Positions 34,655 to 45,740 are shown, counted from the first letter of the stretch. The stretch is 64,000 nucleotides of DNA from Isoetes taiwanensis (GCA_021234155.1 JAJEKV010000045.1:8167105-8231104); one strand, 5' to 3'. The notes: generated by a model from the letters alone, not told the origin. Numbers and translations: made by a program.

Positions 34655-35327
34655 AACTAAAAATAAAATACAAAAAAACTGTGACAATTGAAAATAACTT
34701 TTTGAAATTAAACCTTATGCATTACAAACGTTTTGCATTCAAAAGTTAGCTTCATGTACAAGGCAACATAATTACAAGAGGAGCTAGCTTCATGTACAAG
34801 CCAGTACAGCCACACCACCATATCTACAAACAGACGATGAATAAAACAATATCACACTTTCACATGACGAGACACAAAACTAGGAATGCATGGTACTCTC
34901 ATGGGCAAGAGTGAGAGATTCAAAGTCCCTAAGCTTCCACAAAAGAAGGTCACACACACGGTTTATCTCAGCATGGAAGATCTTCCTTTTCTTCTGAAAG
35001 ACATAGATACTAGGATCATCTATAGCGCACAGATACTCCTCAGAATATCAAATGCATTCGTCAGAGCAATCTGCAAGTAATAGATTATACGCTATACACA
35101 CTATGTGCTTGGCCATTTTCTAAGGATCAGCAAAACGGGCCCATACGTGCAGCAGTAACAGTAGTCTCTATTTCCCTCTTCACATTAGCCCCCCCTCAGA
35201 TTCACTGTAAAAAAAACGAACGACAAAAAAAAGTCAGTAACCTTTCCTTCACGATCTTCCTCGAGAACTATATCAGAGAACCAAAGAGTGTCCATCAAGC
35301 ACAAACCGATATAAAATAAAATTACGA

Positions 35328-36742
35328 TCAAGAGATAGCAAGCATATGATCATCTAAATTCAATGAGATGTAATCTTGAAATGGGAGAGCGTCAATGTTC
35401 TCAATGTTCTCGGGAGCAATAAAAAGAGGCATCTCCTCTTTGTATTGCTTATTATCCTCCTGCTCATCCCCTCCATACTCCTCCTCTCCTACACTGTCAG
35501 GACCATCTAACTCAATAAGCTCTCGCAAGACAATATAATCATTCCAAAATATGTGCCTTCTCTTACCCACACGCTCAAGAGGAGCGGCTCCATCTGGGAT
35601 GCCATAGACTATGCACCTCATATCCTTGATGGAAGTATGAGAGGGATTCAGACTGAGCCTCCACGCTGCCTCTAACACTCTCACATCTTACATCATACGC
35701 CACATTCAGGGGCAGAACCCAAGCACTAGAGAGAATGAAGCCACCCGTTCTTAGCATCCTTGCAATTGTGTAACAAAGAGATACAGTCCTCTGTTTGCGG
35801 CCATGATACAAAATGAAATGCTTGGCCCTCTGCATTAGGTTTCTATTGTCTAAAACCACAACGTTCTTAATCTCACCAGCACCATATAAAGCGTACAAAT
35901 TTTTTCCTCTTTCCATCTGTTCAACACTCACTTCCTTTATATGATATGGAAATGAAGCTTACCAACGTCTTTTAGACAGTACCCAACCATCCCTTCAAAG
36001 CAATGGAGACATGTATCCTTTAAAGCCTTACACATGATAACACTACCAGATGGTTTGTGATCTGCCCAATCAAGCCAGTTTTTCAGACGAGAATTGACAG
36101 ATGTGGGTGTTGTCAAACTCATTCTGAAAGTGGCCTGCACATGCAACTGATCGAGCTCGCTCGCACGTTCCTGCGCCACAATCCCAGTAATGCAATGCTC
36201 GTCTAAGAATTTGCAAGTGCCAACATACACAACATCAGAAATATCTGCACCTGCAATGCTCACCATCACGCTCAAATCGGTGATCGTGGACTTCTCCGCA
36301 TCCTACTCTCTTACCGCTCCGCTTCTGCTTCTTCATAGCATTTTCAACCTTTTCCTTTTCTCTCTCTACCTTAACAATAGCCTCCGTCTCTAACCTCTCC
36401 TTTTGTTTCTCGATTTTGGCTCTTTTTCTATCTGCTCTTTCCTCTTCTTTCTCCCTCTTCTCTCTTTCTTGCAATTTAGCCTTCTTCTTCATGTTTGATT
36501 CCTTCAACCATAACTGCCACTCTTTCTCCAAAGGATCGTTTCTTGGACGACCTTTCTTCCTGCCTGGCCTTGACAAATCCTGACATTGTCAGGAGCCACT
36601 TCACAAAATTCGGACCTGTGGAAGAGCCCATCTGCATGGAATCCAAGCTGTCTCTCAGTGCTCTAGCATAAGCAACCGAATTACTCTCTGGAGAAACAAA
36701 GAAAGGAGGATTTTCATAACTCAAATATTTAAGGGCCTTCAT
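35328..36742 (-). pseudogene. HUH-type Rep endonuclease gene, right copy (Replitron-like)
   Basis: This is the minus-strand counterpart of the left copy and better preserved at its N-terminus. MKALKYLSYENPPFFVSPES (36742) is followed, after a frame change, by a long basic/acidic helix (EREKREKEEERADRKRAKIE, 36576-36235). The nuclease domain (36275-35937) has VVYVGTCKFLDEHC, LDQLHVQATFRM (His codon complement at 36141-36143), SRLKNWLDWADHKPSG and GMVGYCLKDVGKLHFH (Tyr codon complement at 35979-35981). The C-terminal part begins after a frameshift identical to that of the left arm (35931) and shifts again near 35690, ending FQDYISLNLDDHMLAIS. A nick-and-join role in transposition is inferred from the motifs. 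The protein as encoded cannot be made in one frame. Confidence 0.62.
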
Positions 36743-36914
36743 GATAATTTATGACACCCTTTGTTGTCAAAATCGAGTTCACGCATCTATTTGTGATCTT
36801 TCGAAACCTTTTGAATCATTCTTTTTTACAGTATTATGTTTAATCCTTGAGAGTTTCGGTGAAAATCCTGGAGAACAATGGAATCTGACTATTGCTCTTG
36901 TACTTGACTTGTAT

Positions 36915-38796
36915 TGTGACGCTTCTTGAACCTATATGATGCTAATCCCCTTTCCTCCAACAACAGTTCACTAGGAACGACCCTCCATCTGAATCGGACT
37001 ACTTGTGATGGCCAAGCGTCTAAGGAAGAACATGGAGGTGTCATTCGCCCCATTCTTCCTCTGGGATATCCTACATAGTGGAAGCATATATACATGTTAG
37101 AACCTAGCAACAATACATATAAATAGTATGCCACCACGAAGGACGGCCATCCATCATCAATACCGAACATCATTGTAATATATATAATGCATCAGAAGTG
37201 AGGATTCCAATATGAGCTCAGACTGAAAGGGGTTCAATTGACGGTCAAGGCGGATAACAACATATAGAGTCATGACAATGACATTGGCTAGCCTAGAACA
37301 TTAGCTAGGGTAGTTCCCTCTATTTGCCCCTCCTGAACACACTTTGCAGATAAGCTGAAATGTGTTGAATAGTGACTATAGCCTTTTGAAGACATAACTT
37401 CATGGAGTCACCCTATAGAATTACTCTAGGTTGCATCTTCCTGGTCCGATGAGGCAGGAACGGGACAAGTCCCCTTCCAGGAGCGTAACGAGATTGTGGG
37501 TGAGATAGAGGACCAGATCATCTGTCCATACCCAACTTAACCGCCCAAAATCCATAGATTGGGATAACTTGCATCCTATCGAGTCTAGGACAACACCTGC
37601 GAACCAAGGGGTGTCAGACTCATACCTGACCCACACACAACGACTGACTATAAGCTTAGCTCATTAAAAAGGATCCAAGTAGCCACACTCAGCAAGGTCC
37701 TGCCCTCAATAATCTCGCTATCCCCGTTATCCGGTGCTTAATCATTATATAACATCCAAAGCCGCGCGTGCTCTTATGCACAGGCTACATTTATTGAGAT
37801 TCATCGGATTTTAGCTAGAGACATCTACAATCCTACTAGCTTTTAGGTCTTTAACTCAATCCACCCCACACACCCACCCTCTAAGTACAAGAGGTACATC
37901 AAAGAACTATCATACATCCATTCATAAACTTAAACTAAGAATGAACATAAAATTTATATATACTCAAATAAGGATTAATTCCTAGCTAAAAACTTAAGCT
38001 ATCTACTCTACTAAACACTTTCCTGGCTAGATCCGTTGTGACGAAGGTTCTCCATCTTCTTGATTGTGGCGCTCCCTACAAAATATATGGCGCTCGGTCG
38101 TACACCCCATAGGAAATCCCCCATCCGGTCCTTCGACCGCACGGGCTCTCTGTCTATCCCGCACTCCAGGGTATCCCTAGCGCTGGAAGGGGACACGAAG
38201 GTGTCTTGCGCGCCCTTCCCCTACGGGCTCCTATAACAGCGGAGGCATAAACAATGTCAAAACTGGCGACAACAATACATCGAACTACCTTGAAGGATAG
38301 CACGTCCATCCATCTATAGATACAATAGAGATAAACATATGCCATAAAACAAAAGAGCTCCTACCCAAGGCTCGGACTCATGGGGAGGTAGACTGACGGC
38401 TAGGCCACAAGATAGAGCAGATCGAGGTATAACAATGGCGGGGCTGGCTATAGACAATGGCTAGGGTTGACCATTCCATCTGCCCCTCCTGTGCATACTT
38501 TGTAGATGGACTAGATCGGGCTCTGGCGTGAATATAGCCTGCCAGATACACAATCTCGTGGCTTCACCCATTGAGTGTAACTCTTGAAAGGCAGGGCGAC
38601 ACCGTTGCCCCAGGAGGTGTCGAACCCATACCCGGCACACTCGAAGTGATCGGCTATAGGCCTAGCCCGCTATGGGTCCCCAGTGGCCGCGCTCAGCAGG
38701 GACCTCCCTCCACTTTGCCTCTAGCCCCATTATCTGGAGCTAAGTCACATCATAGCCCCCGTAGCCCGGTGGGTTCCTATGCACAGGCCGCAATAT
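36915..38796 (+). mobile_element. Two nested LTR-like copies (C and D)
   Basis: Copy C starts TGTGACGCTTC at 36915. Copy D starts TGTGACGAAGG at 38037, where C breaks off. Both share with the solo LTR at 25.6 kb the core CCTCCTG..CATACTTTG, a GTGAATATAGCC-like block, the CAATGAGGCAGG-type segment and a TATGCACAGGC...TTTATTG segment. D ends at about 38796, where the tail of the minus-strand LINE begins, so the LINE appears inserted into D. No coding sequence is seen. Confidence 0.6.
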
Positions 38797-39040
38797 ATCA
38801 ATCAATCAATCAATCAATATTAATCATGCCATTTTTGGGGACCCTCAGGTCCATATGGCCAACAGTACATGCGTTGTTTTTAAGGTAACAATATGGTCCA
38901 TAAAGATGTATTCAAAATACAAACAATCCAGAGCTTTCGAGGTGTGACATGTGTTCATATAACTGCATAACATCTATTCTTTCCTTGAAAACAGCCTTTA
39001 GATATGTTCCCAACTTGGTCGGATGCATGCCAAACAAATC

Positions 39041-40582
39041 TCAAAGATTAACAGCGCTAATATCAAAAGCGTCACGAATATGCTCATATGACGGACAAAA
39101 AAGCAGAGCATGGGCCTCATCCTCAATTTGCAGTTCTGCCAAGCAGCAAGGACATAGTCGATCATTTCGCGCTAATCCTTGCCATCTGCCAGTTTCTATG
39201 GCAAGGTGATGGGAAGAGAGCCATGTTCTAGAGATAGTTTTTCTTAAATTCAAGCTTAGATCCGCTCCTAGATATGACTGCTCGCAGTAGTTATCAAGGC
39301 TATTAATTTCGCTCTTGTAGAAAGTCGCGTTCACACTATTCTCGCAGTCCCCCCAAAGCTTAGCAACTGCTTTTGCTGATACAAATGCTTGTAGCTCATC
39401 CCATTTATGGGGCCAACTATGAGGCAGTATATCCCAGGTATTTACCCATTTGATCACTGCAGAATACCATCCATTCATTCTTCCTTGGGAGTGCCTAAGC
39501 GCATGGGCAGAAAGGCGTTTAGAATCAAGATGCAAGGTTCTATCTAAGTAATGCAATGTCTGACATAAAGCATCAATTTCAATTGGGACTAGTCCCGCTT
39601 CAGCCAAAAGCATGATGTACGGTGTTTGGGCTTCTGCTCCCAATTCTTCAAGGAGAAATCTCTTCTGTATTTTGTCTAGCTTGGCCCATCCTGACTTAGC
39701 CAGCCCAGGAGCCCAAGATGGGCATCCATAAAGCATGATAGGTTTAAGTAGAACACCAAAAAGCAACTTACGTAAATGCCAGCTTTCCAGGTTATTTTTC
39801 TCACATACCTGTAGCATGCCAAACAAAGCTTTTAGCCCTTCCAATGCTCTCTTTGATGCTGCAGCTGACCATTTATAGTTAGAGGAAATTTCAATCCCTA
39901 AGTATTTATACTGAGTGACTGTGTCTAGAGCAACCCCTCCAATTGAAAAATCAGCATGAGAGCGCGAACCAAACACCATGATTTTCGATTTGGAATGGTT
40001 AATGGACATACCTTTATGCTTGTAGAAATCATTGAGGACATCTAGGTGTAATTGCAATCCTAATTGAGTTTTGGAGATGAGTACAATATCATCTGCAAAG
40101 AGCAGCAACTTTATGACATGGTCACCTAAATCCGCACCAACTCCACTTATGTCATTAAGCCAAGCTTCAACTTCATCGATAAACAACCCAAAGAGAGCAG
40201 GCGAGCTGGGGCAGCCCTGTTTAACCCTGACAGTACTGTGGATCTGTGTATCAGAGCATAGCGGAAATGAGAGTTCCATCAATACCTTTTGGTACAAGCA
40301 AGCAACTGCCGCTTGGAGAGCTTAAGGGACCCCAATTGCCTCCAATCTGTCATGAAGTTTACCCTGATCAACACGATCGAATGCCTTCGTAAGGTCTATG
40401 AATGCAAGATACAATTGGTTCCCTCGGCCCTTAGCATTTTCTATAAGCACTCTGAGTGTCACTAAATGATCTAGAGTTGAGTAACCAGCCCTGAAACCAG
40501 CCTGACATGCTGCTATAACGTCTGCATTTGTAGCCCAATCCACTAATTTCTGCTCAATCAAGGAAGCAAAAGTTTTAGCCAT
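39041..40582 (-). pseudogene. LINE reverse transcriptase with C-terminal zinc knuckle
   Basis: Two open segments, 40582-40322 and 40297-39041, are separated by a stop and frame change near 40320. The first has ACQAGFRAGYSTLDHLVTLR and LAFIDLTKAFDRVD (RT motif A). The second has VKQGCPSSPALFGLFIDEVE (motif B), LLLFADDIVLISKT (catalytic FADD, motif C), YKYLGIEISSNYKW, and a thumb/connection region. It ends in the knuckle CPCCLAELQIEDEAHALLFC. The role is target-primed reverse transcription. One lesion in the RT fingers is enough to inactivate it. Confidence 0.85.
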
Positions 40583-40698
40583 AAGATTTCCAACTAGAAT
40601 TGTTCTGTAATTGCGTAAGTCATGTATGTTGCCACATTTATATACTGGGACAGCTCTGCTAACATATCATGCATCAGGAAGGCTGCCATGTTTGAGCA

Positions 40699-41326
40699 CT
40701 AGATTGAAAATATGAGTGAGTTTTCAAGAAATAGATCACCTCCCCATTTACATAATTCTGCCACCATACCTAGATTATCAGGGGACTTAACATTTTTCAT
40801 GCGGGCCAGTGTTTCCTGTACATCCAAGGGAGAAAAAATAGATTCAGTTATGGGGAGCTTTTGAATCATTGTTCTCTGAGCAGGGATCACGTAGAGCTCT
40901 TTGAGCCAGGAAATCATCTCTTCTGTTGTAAAATCAGAACATGGAAGAGGGCTTTTAGTTATGTTCCAAAAGGCCTTTGTTTCGTCAAGTATCCTGCTAG
41001 TTAATTTTGCTTCATGTATGCGCTACCATTCTATTTTGCGCCTTATAAGTTTTGCTGGCTTTCTTATTGTCAATAGCCGTGCTTAATGCTTGCTTAGCAA
41101 GCATGCATTCCTTGACAAACCACTTTTGGTTCTGCCGATTTACTCTATGCTTAGTAGTCCCAAAGACTTCAGTTGCTACTGCCAATATGCTTCCAACCAA
41201 AACCTGGTTATTTCCAAATGCATCAGCTGGCCACTTTATCTGTTCTAACCTGCTGGTTAAAGTATCCGCATATTTGCCAGCAATTTTGTATTTGTCTTTA
41301 TAGAATACACTTTCATTGAATACCAC
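40699..41326 (-). pseudogene. LINE region between endonuclease and RT
   Basis: The segment 41326-41012 (NESVFYKDKYKIAGKYADTL, NQKWFVKECMLAKQALSTAI) and the segment 40917-40699 (SIFSPLDVQETLARMKNVKS) are the usual linker and early RT region. Stops at about 41010 and 40697 break the frame. Confidence 0.65.
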
Positions 41327-41389
41327 ATTCCTACTGACATATATAGTTCATATAATCAATATCCATTCATCTGCTCATCGTAACCTACT

Positions 41390-42290
41390 AAAAAGATGTA
41401 CGTACTTCGCTCATCCAATTTCCTTCTTAATTCCTTCAACATCAACATATAGGCGAGGCATCTATAAATCTTAAATCGCCGCACAGACTGCCTTCTTTCT
41501 GTCTAGAGCTTCTCTGGTATCCCACCTTTTACTACAATTATCGGTAACCTATTCTGAATATAACAAGCAGCTGCAGTAGCTTCTCCTTATAAGTTATTGG
41601 AAAACTTGCATGTTTAAGCATGGGTCTAGCTTCATCCATAATAGTGTAATTTTTGCGTTCTGCTACCCCATTTTGTTGCAGCATATATCTTCAAGTAAAT
41701 TGTCTTTATATCCCACGTGTTTGATAGTATCTGCAAAAATTTTAATGCTATATATTCTCCACCAAGATCATACCTTAGACATCTAACTTGCAATGACGTC
41801 TTTCTTTCTACTTCCGCAACATACAACCTAAATGCATCAAATCCTTGATCCTTGGTACTCAAAAAATAACACAGTGCGTCTATTATAATCATCAATAAAG
41901 GTAGCAAAGTAGAACTTAGCTCCACGACTCTCAACTTGCATGGATCTACAAACGCCTGAATGCACTAATTCAAGCAATGCATGTGCTCTTCTTCCTTTAG
42001 CTCCACGACTCTCAACTTGCATGGATCCACAAACGCCCGAATGCACTAATTCAAGCAATGCATGTGCTCTTCTTCCTTTATTCCAAAATGCCATTCTATT
42101 TCGTTTTTCTAACATGCACGCTTCACAAACATCATCAATCTCGACATCTTCATAATGCAGTTCATCTAAAAGATAATGTCTTTTGTGAAAAGATATACTA
42201 TGGTTCATGATGCAATATTGTGGAGACGATGGCATGGAACCTATAACCATGGAGTTGATGATGAAGTAAAATAAAAAGGAAAATGCAGAC
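41390..42290 (-). pseudogene. Ty1/copia integrase fragment with internal duplication
   Basis: On the minus strand, GAG-pre-integrase and integrase sequence is visible: SISFHKRHYLLDELHYED, EIDDVCEACMLEKRNRMAFW (the His/Cys zinc site), HALLELVHSGVCGSMQVES, and FYFATFIDDYNRRTVLFF (catalytic Asp region). A YMLQQNGVAERKN-type stretch (about 41700-41660) follows with the catalytic Glu region. The part down to 41390 is frame-broken. There is no RT part on this side, so it is an isolated fragment. Confidence 0.8.
41920..42081 (-). repeat. In-frame 81-bp tandem duplication in copia integrase
   Basis: Two 81-bp units (each with CACGACTCTCAACTTGCATG ... CATGTGCTCTTCTTCC) lie head to tail and differ at two visible sites. 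They duplicate 27 residues (HALLELVHSGVC...) without shifting the frame. Confidence 0.85.
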
Positions 42291-42448
42291 CATTGAAAAT
42301 ATGGTAACCCTGATTCATAGGTCGGTGAACCCAGTTGGTCTAATGAAATATTAACAGATAAGGAATTGCAAGTATAGAAAGAGAGCTGGAGCTGCCGAAC
42401 CGACTGGAACCGGATTGCTTAAGGGATCTGGCCGAAATTAAAAACACA

Positions 42449-43553
42449 CGTCCTTCCTCCCCTCTCTTTTCCGGCACTGTTGCAGCATCCCCTGATCCTT
42501 TTCCTTGCTCCAGATGCTAGTAGGGGTTTTGCTTCTGAATTCAGCAGATTTTGGCCTCCAAAGAATGTCTGGAGATCAATTTTGGAGCTGCGTGTAAGGC
42601 GGTCTTTTGTGGTCTTGCTGGTAAGCCACTAACGTGGTTTTTTGCTCTCAAGTTTCTAAGAGGCTTGATGATTTGATGAAGCAAAAACTGTAGATTTCTA
42701 GCAGCCTAGATTCTCTGTTTCTTGGGCCAGTCTAGTAGTCTATGGATTCTTCTCCATCTTAAATAAGGCACACCGAAAGGGCGTAGAGCCTATAAGGTGG
42801 GGCAAAATTACAGCGTAACCATAAAGAAAGCAGTTTCAGGTTTATATTTCTTCCAGGCAATCTAATTTTAAGATGGGTCTTCGATCCGGCTTTTTTCCCG
42901 TCCTTCGCTTTTCTTGCTAGCGAGAAAGATTTAGGGATGTTTTCTTGGAAGAAGGCGTAGTAAGTTCATTGATCATTATTTTATGGATTTGAAACAAGAT
43001 GACGATTATTTGAGAGATTGCCGAAGCTAGGGATTTGATTGTGACCGACGACGCCCATATCAAGACCGTGATATTATGAACCGTGCTTTGAGGAGAGCTT
43101 TGGCAAAATGGGTCGGTGTCTAGCTTATTTCGTGTAGGTCGACTGGCACATCCGACAATGCAAATATCTCTTTTAATTTCTCATTTGGTATTCAATCAGA
43201 TAATTGATTAAAGATTGAAGCACATGTAACTTCTCTCGAAGCAAAGTGAGACCTGCTCGATTACTCTTTGTCTCTTTTTCCCTTCATCTCTACTTTTGCA
43301 GAAGGTTGTTTTAGAGCATTCAAGATTTATCTGCAGCTTCTGGAAAATGAGTATTTTGCTCCTGTAGTATTCTGTTGTTAAACGGAAGAAGAGGTTGAGA
43401 GAAGACTTATATATACTGTAGCTGCAGATGTGATTTCGGATCCATGTGGGATCACTTGTGCTTAAATTATATCTGATCCATAAGGGATCTTTGTATTGTA
43501 ATTTTTCCTATCTGATCAATACAAAAACTTCTTACTTTCAAAAAAAAAAAAAA
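42449..43553 (+). mobile_element. A-tailed L1-like non-coding retroposon, ~1.1 kb
   Basis: The insert starts in a pyrimidine-rich CTTCCTCCCCTCTCTTTTCC segment typical of plant L1 5' ends. It ends in a poly(A) run (43540-43556) after a CTGATCAATACAAAAACTT-type L1 3' end. It is flanked by AAATTAAAAACACA on both sides (42435-42448 and 43554-43567), a 14-bp target duplication. No long frame is present, so it is an internally deleted L1 or similar passenger. It has split the 5' LTR region of the copia element that follows. Confidence 0.75.
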
Positions 43554-43567
43554 AAATTAAAAACACA

Positions 43568-43851
43568 AGGATTAGAGCTGTAATGCCATAGATGGCAAGG
43601 AGGAAATCCTCTGTTGTGCATTCGATCGCTCAGTGTAGAGGTTTGAATCAAAGAGTTTTTGTTGATATTCCCATTGCTACAGTATGCTTCGATAATGCAT
43701 ACTGAAAAACCATTGAATGTTTTTTGTGGCTATAGTAATAACTTAAACTTCATGGTATATAGTGTTTATGCAAGATTATGAATATTAAACTTGCTAGAAT
43801 TAAGTAAAGTATATTGAGCTAAGCTTGTTCTTGTGCTTAACAAAATCTTCA
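43568..43851 (+). mobile_element. Copia 5' LTR, 3' portion
   Basis: The sequence ending TTAACAAAATCTTCA directly precedes a primer-binding site, so it is the end of a 5' LTR. The beginning of the LTR is interrupted by the A-tailed insert and could not be delimited. Confidence 0.55.
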
Positions 43852-43852
43852 T

Positions 43853-43864
43853 TGGTATCAGAGC
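43853..43864 (+). promoter_or_regulatory. Copia primer-binding site
   Basis: TGGTATCAGAGC is the standard site complementary to the 3' end of initiator tRNA-Met used to start minus-strand DNA synthesis in plant copia elements. It lies 12 bp before the gag start codon. Confidence 0.9.
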
Positions 43865-43876
43865 ATTACAGCTATT

Positions 43877-44818
43877 ATGCCAACTAGACTGGGTGCAAGT
43901 TTGTTAAGTAATATCAATGTTTTTGAAGGTGAGGCTGGATTTCAATCATGGAAAGGCAGAATGCAGAATGTGTTGGAGGCAGAGGGTCTCTAGGAATTTG
44001 TCATTGGTAATAATGAAGTGCAAGGTGAGAGCAGTTCAGCGAGTGTACATCAAGGTGAAGGTTCTTCTGAAGCTGCCACAGGTGGAGCTGGAGGCACAGG
44101 AAATATTAGTGTGAAAGGCAAACTACAGGAAGCCAAGGTTATTATCGCAAGTAAGTTAAGCTCTAATATTGTACACAAAATCAAAGACAAGTCTCCGAGA
44201 GGGTTGTGGGATTTCCTGATCAAAACGTATGAAGTGAAAAATACATCCCAGTTTGAAATGCTTGATAGGGAGTTAAGAAAACTAAAATTCAAGGAGAATG
44301 AAAATCTAACTCAGTTTTTCCAGAAGTTTGATAACATCATTGCAGACTTGGAGGCAACAAAGGTTTTAATCACTAGAGAATTCCAGATGCTGAACCTTGC
44401 AAGGGCTTTCTCAGGTTTTGGACAGTTAAATACCTTGATAAGAACAGCTAGAAGAAATAGAGAAAAAACCGAGGCCCTGATTAGGACAAAAATGGAGCAA
44501 AGGAAGGTAACTAAAGAAGAAGATGAGGATGAAGAAACTGAGGTATTGTTTGCTGGGAAAGGGAAGGCACGTGGAGGTAAGATTGGTCCCTGTTATGTAT
44601 GTAAAGCGTATGGACATTTGAGGGCAAACTGTCCTAAAGCCAGAGAAATGAGATGTTACAATTGTGATGGGTTCGGACACACATCCTCTAACTGTTCCAG
44701 TCCTAAAGACATGGGAAGAGGACGAAATAAAGAGACCAGTCATAGAGGAAGAAGCAGAGGCAACTATAGATGTAGAGGTAGAGGAAGGGAAAATATGGGA
44801 GAGGAAACTCTTCCATAA
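43877..44818 (+). pseudogene. Copia gag (capsid/nucleocapsid), one in-frame stop
   Basis: From ATG at 43877 the frame reads VFEGEAGFQSWKGRMQNVLE. After a TAG at 43991-43993 it continues uninterrupted to 44818. The UBN2/gag core is visible (GLWDFLIKTYEVKN, MLDRELRKLKFKENENLTQF). Two CCHC knuckles follow: CYVCKAYGHLRANC and CYNCDGFGHTSSNC. An Arg/Gly-rich tail binds RNA. Structural proteins like this package element RNA in cytoplasmic particles. The single stop is the only lesion in gag. Confidence 0.85.
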
Positions 44819-44876
44819 ATATAGCAAAGTAGGTTGAGTTTGATGAAGAAGATCCTGATGCAGAGGTAATGGTTGA

Positions 44877-45303
44877 TAGTGCATTAAGTGTTTTTGAAAG
44901 TTAGTGCATTAAGTGTTTTTGAAAGTAAAGCTAATCATGATCTATATTTTTTAGATAGTGGAGCTGAGAGAAGCATAGTAAAAAGGTCTAACCAACTAAA
45001 ACAAAGGAGTGCCAGAGTAACTCGTTATGTGCAAATGGGAGATGGAGATCTCAAAAGAGTGGAGGAAACTGGAATGTTAGAACTTTTTGATTTGTAAGAA
45101 AACGTAGTAAATCTAAGTAATGTTTTGTGTGTTCCAAAGATTGTTAAAGATCTTATTTCCATCAGCCAGTTGGTTGATTTGGGTTACAGAGTAGCTTTTG
45201 AAAAGCATCATTGTAAAGTGTTCTACAATAATGAAATGAGATTTTTAGCAAAATGCGTGGGCAATCTTTTTGGTTTTCATAACGTTCTGATAAACAAGGA
45301 CTG
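44877..45303 (+). pseudogene. Copia protease and pre-integrase fragment
   Basis: After a 24-bp tandem duplication (GTGCATTAAGTGTTTTTGAA at 44879 and again at 44904) the aspartic protease site LYFLDSGAERSIV appears, with RYVQMGDGDLKRVEETG. Then, after a TAA at 45096, come LCVPKIVKDLISISQLVDLG and AKCVGNLFGFHNVL. The element then breaks off at about 45303, before the integrase. Confidence 0.75.
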
Positions 45304-45740
45304 ACTTGTATTCTGAAACTTCACCTTCCGGAACGTCCACAAGCAAATGAACTCCTTGGATAGCCCTTGCTTCCTCTATTGTGCACTGCCTCGTTTGATG
45401 AAACCCGATTAAAATACCTTTCCTAGAAATCAAATCCTTCCATTCAAGCATGTCATACCTATTGTACGATTCCCATAAGTTGATGGCTGTTGGTTGAGAA
45501 GTTGCATGAAGTATGCCAGTGGACAATACATTCTGATTAACATGCTTCAAAGCTGACTGTAATTGCAAAGCTGCACGCTGTTGAGGCAATAAGCCATCAT
45601 TGTCAACTTTTCAATCGAAATATCCTAGAAAACAAAATACGATTCTCTACACGAGCATAGGTCAACTCCATCTCTTTCTTATTTGTATGTCTTTGAATTA
45701 ACTTAGCAAAGGTACGCCCGAGAATATGAACCGATACCAC
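45245..45740 (-). other. Unidentified minus-strand coding-like fragment
   Basis: An open segment from 45589 (ALQLQSALKHVNQNVLSTGI, INLWESYNRYDMLEWKDLIS, EEARAIQGVHLLVDVPEGEV) runs to about 45303, where it meets the copia remnant. Further coding-like sequence lies upstream in another frame (LIQRHTNKKEMELTYARVEN). I do not recognise the family. It may be part of another transposon or a host exon trapped between the copia and gypsy pieces. Confidence 0.35.

Larger units (their letters stand above)
32358..36742. repeat. Giant inverted repeat (4.4 kb) with two Rep-like genes
   Basis: The left arm (about 32358-34525, +) and right arm (about 34655-36742, read on -) carry the same gene in the same order and are colinear to the innermost bases. 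TTAGTTGCAACTCC (34512-34525) pairs with GGAGTTGCAACTAA (34655-34668). A ~129-bp loop separates them. Arms differ by substitutions and private indels, at roughly 10% by eye. The outer limits are set where protein-level similarity fades and are approximate. Either an element inserted head-to-head beside another copy, or one copy was duplicated as a palindrome. Confidence 0.85.
38797..41330 (-). mobile_element. Second LINE, 5'-truncated, TGAT-tailed
   Basis: The minus-strand LINE has its 3' tail at 38797-38823 (TTGA/TGAT repeats) and coding sequence up to about 41326. The endonuclease is missing, so the copy is 5'-truncated or interrupted. Its zinc-knuckle end (DRLCPCCLAELQIEDEAHAL at about 39110) matches the tail of the LINE at 4.5 kb, so both belong to one clade. 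It is much better preserved, with a 418-codon open frame. Confidence 0.85.

Noticed and set aside
32358-36742. Reading the Rep genes as an endogenous CRESS-type virus
   Set aside because: No SF3 helicase (Walker A) or capsid-like frame is visible, and the C-terminal domain differs. Kept only as an alternative.
38797-38823. ATCA/TGAT run as a simple microsatellite
   Set aside because: It directly follows the LINE 3' end in the right orientation, so it is interpreted as the element tail.
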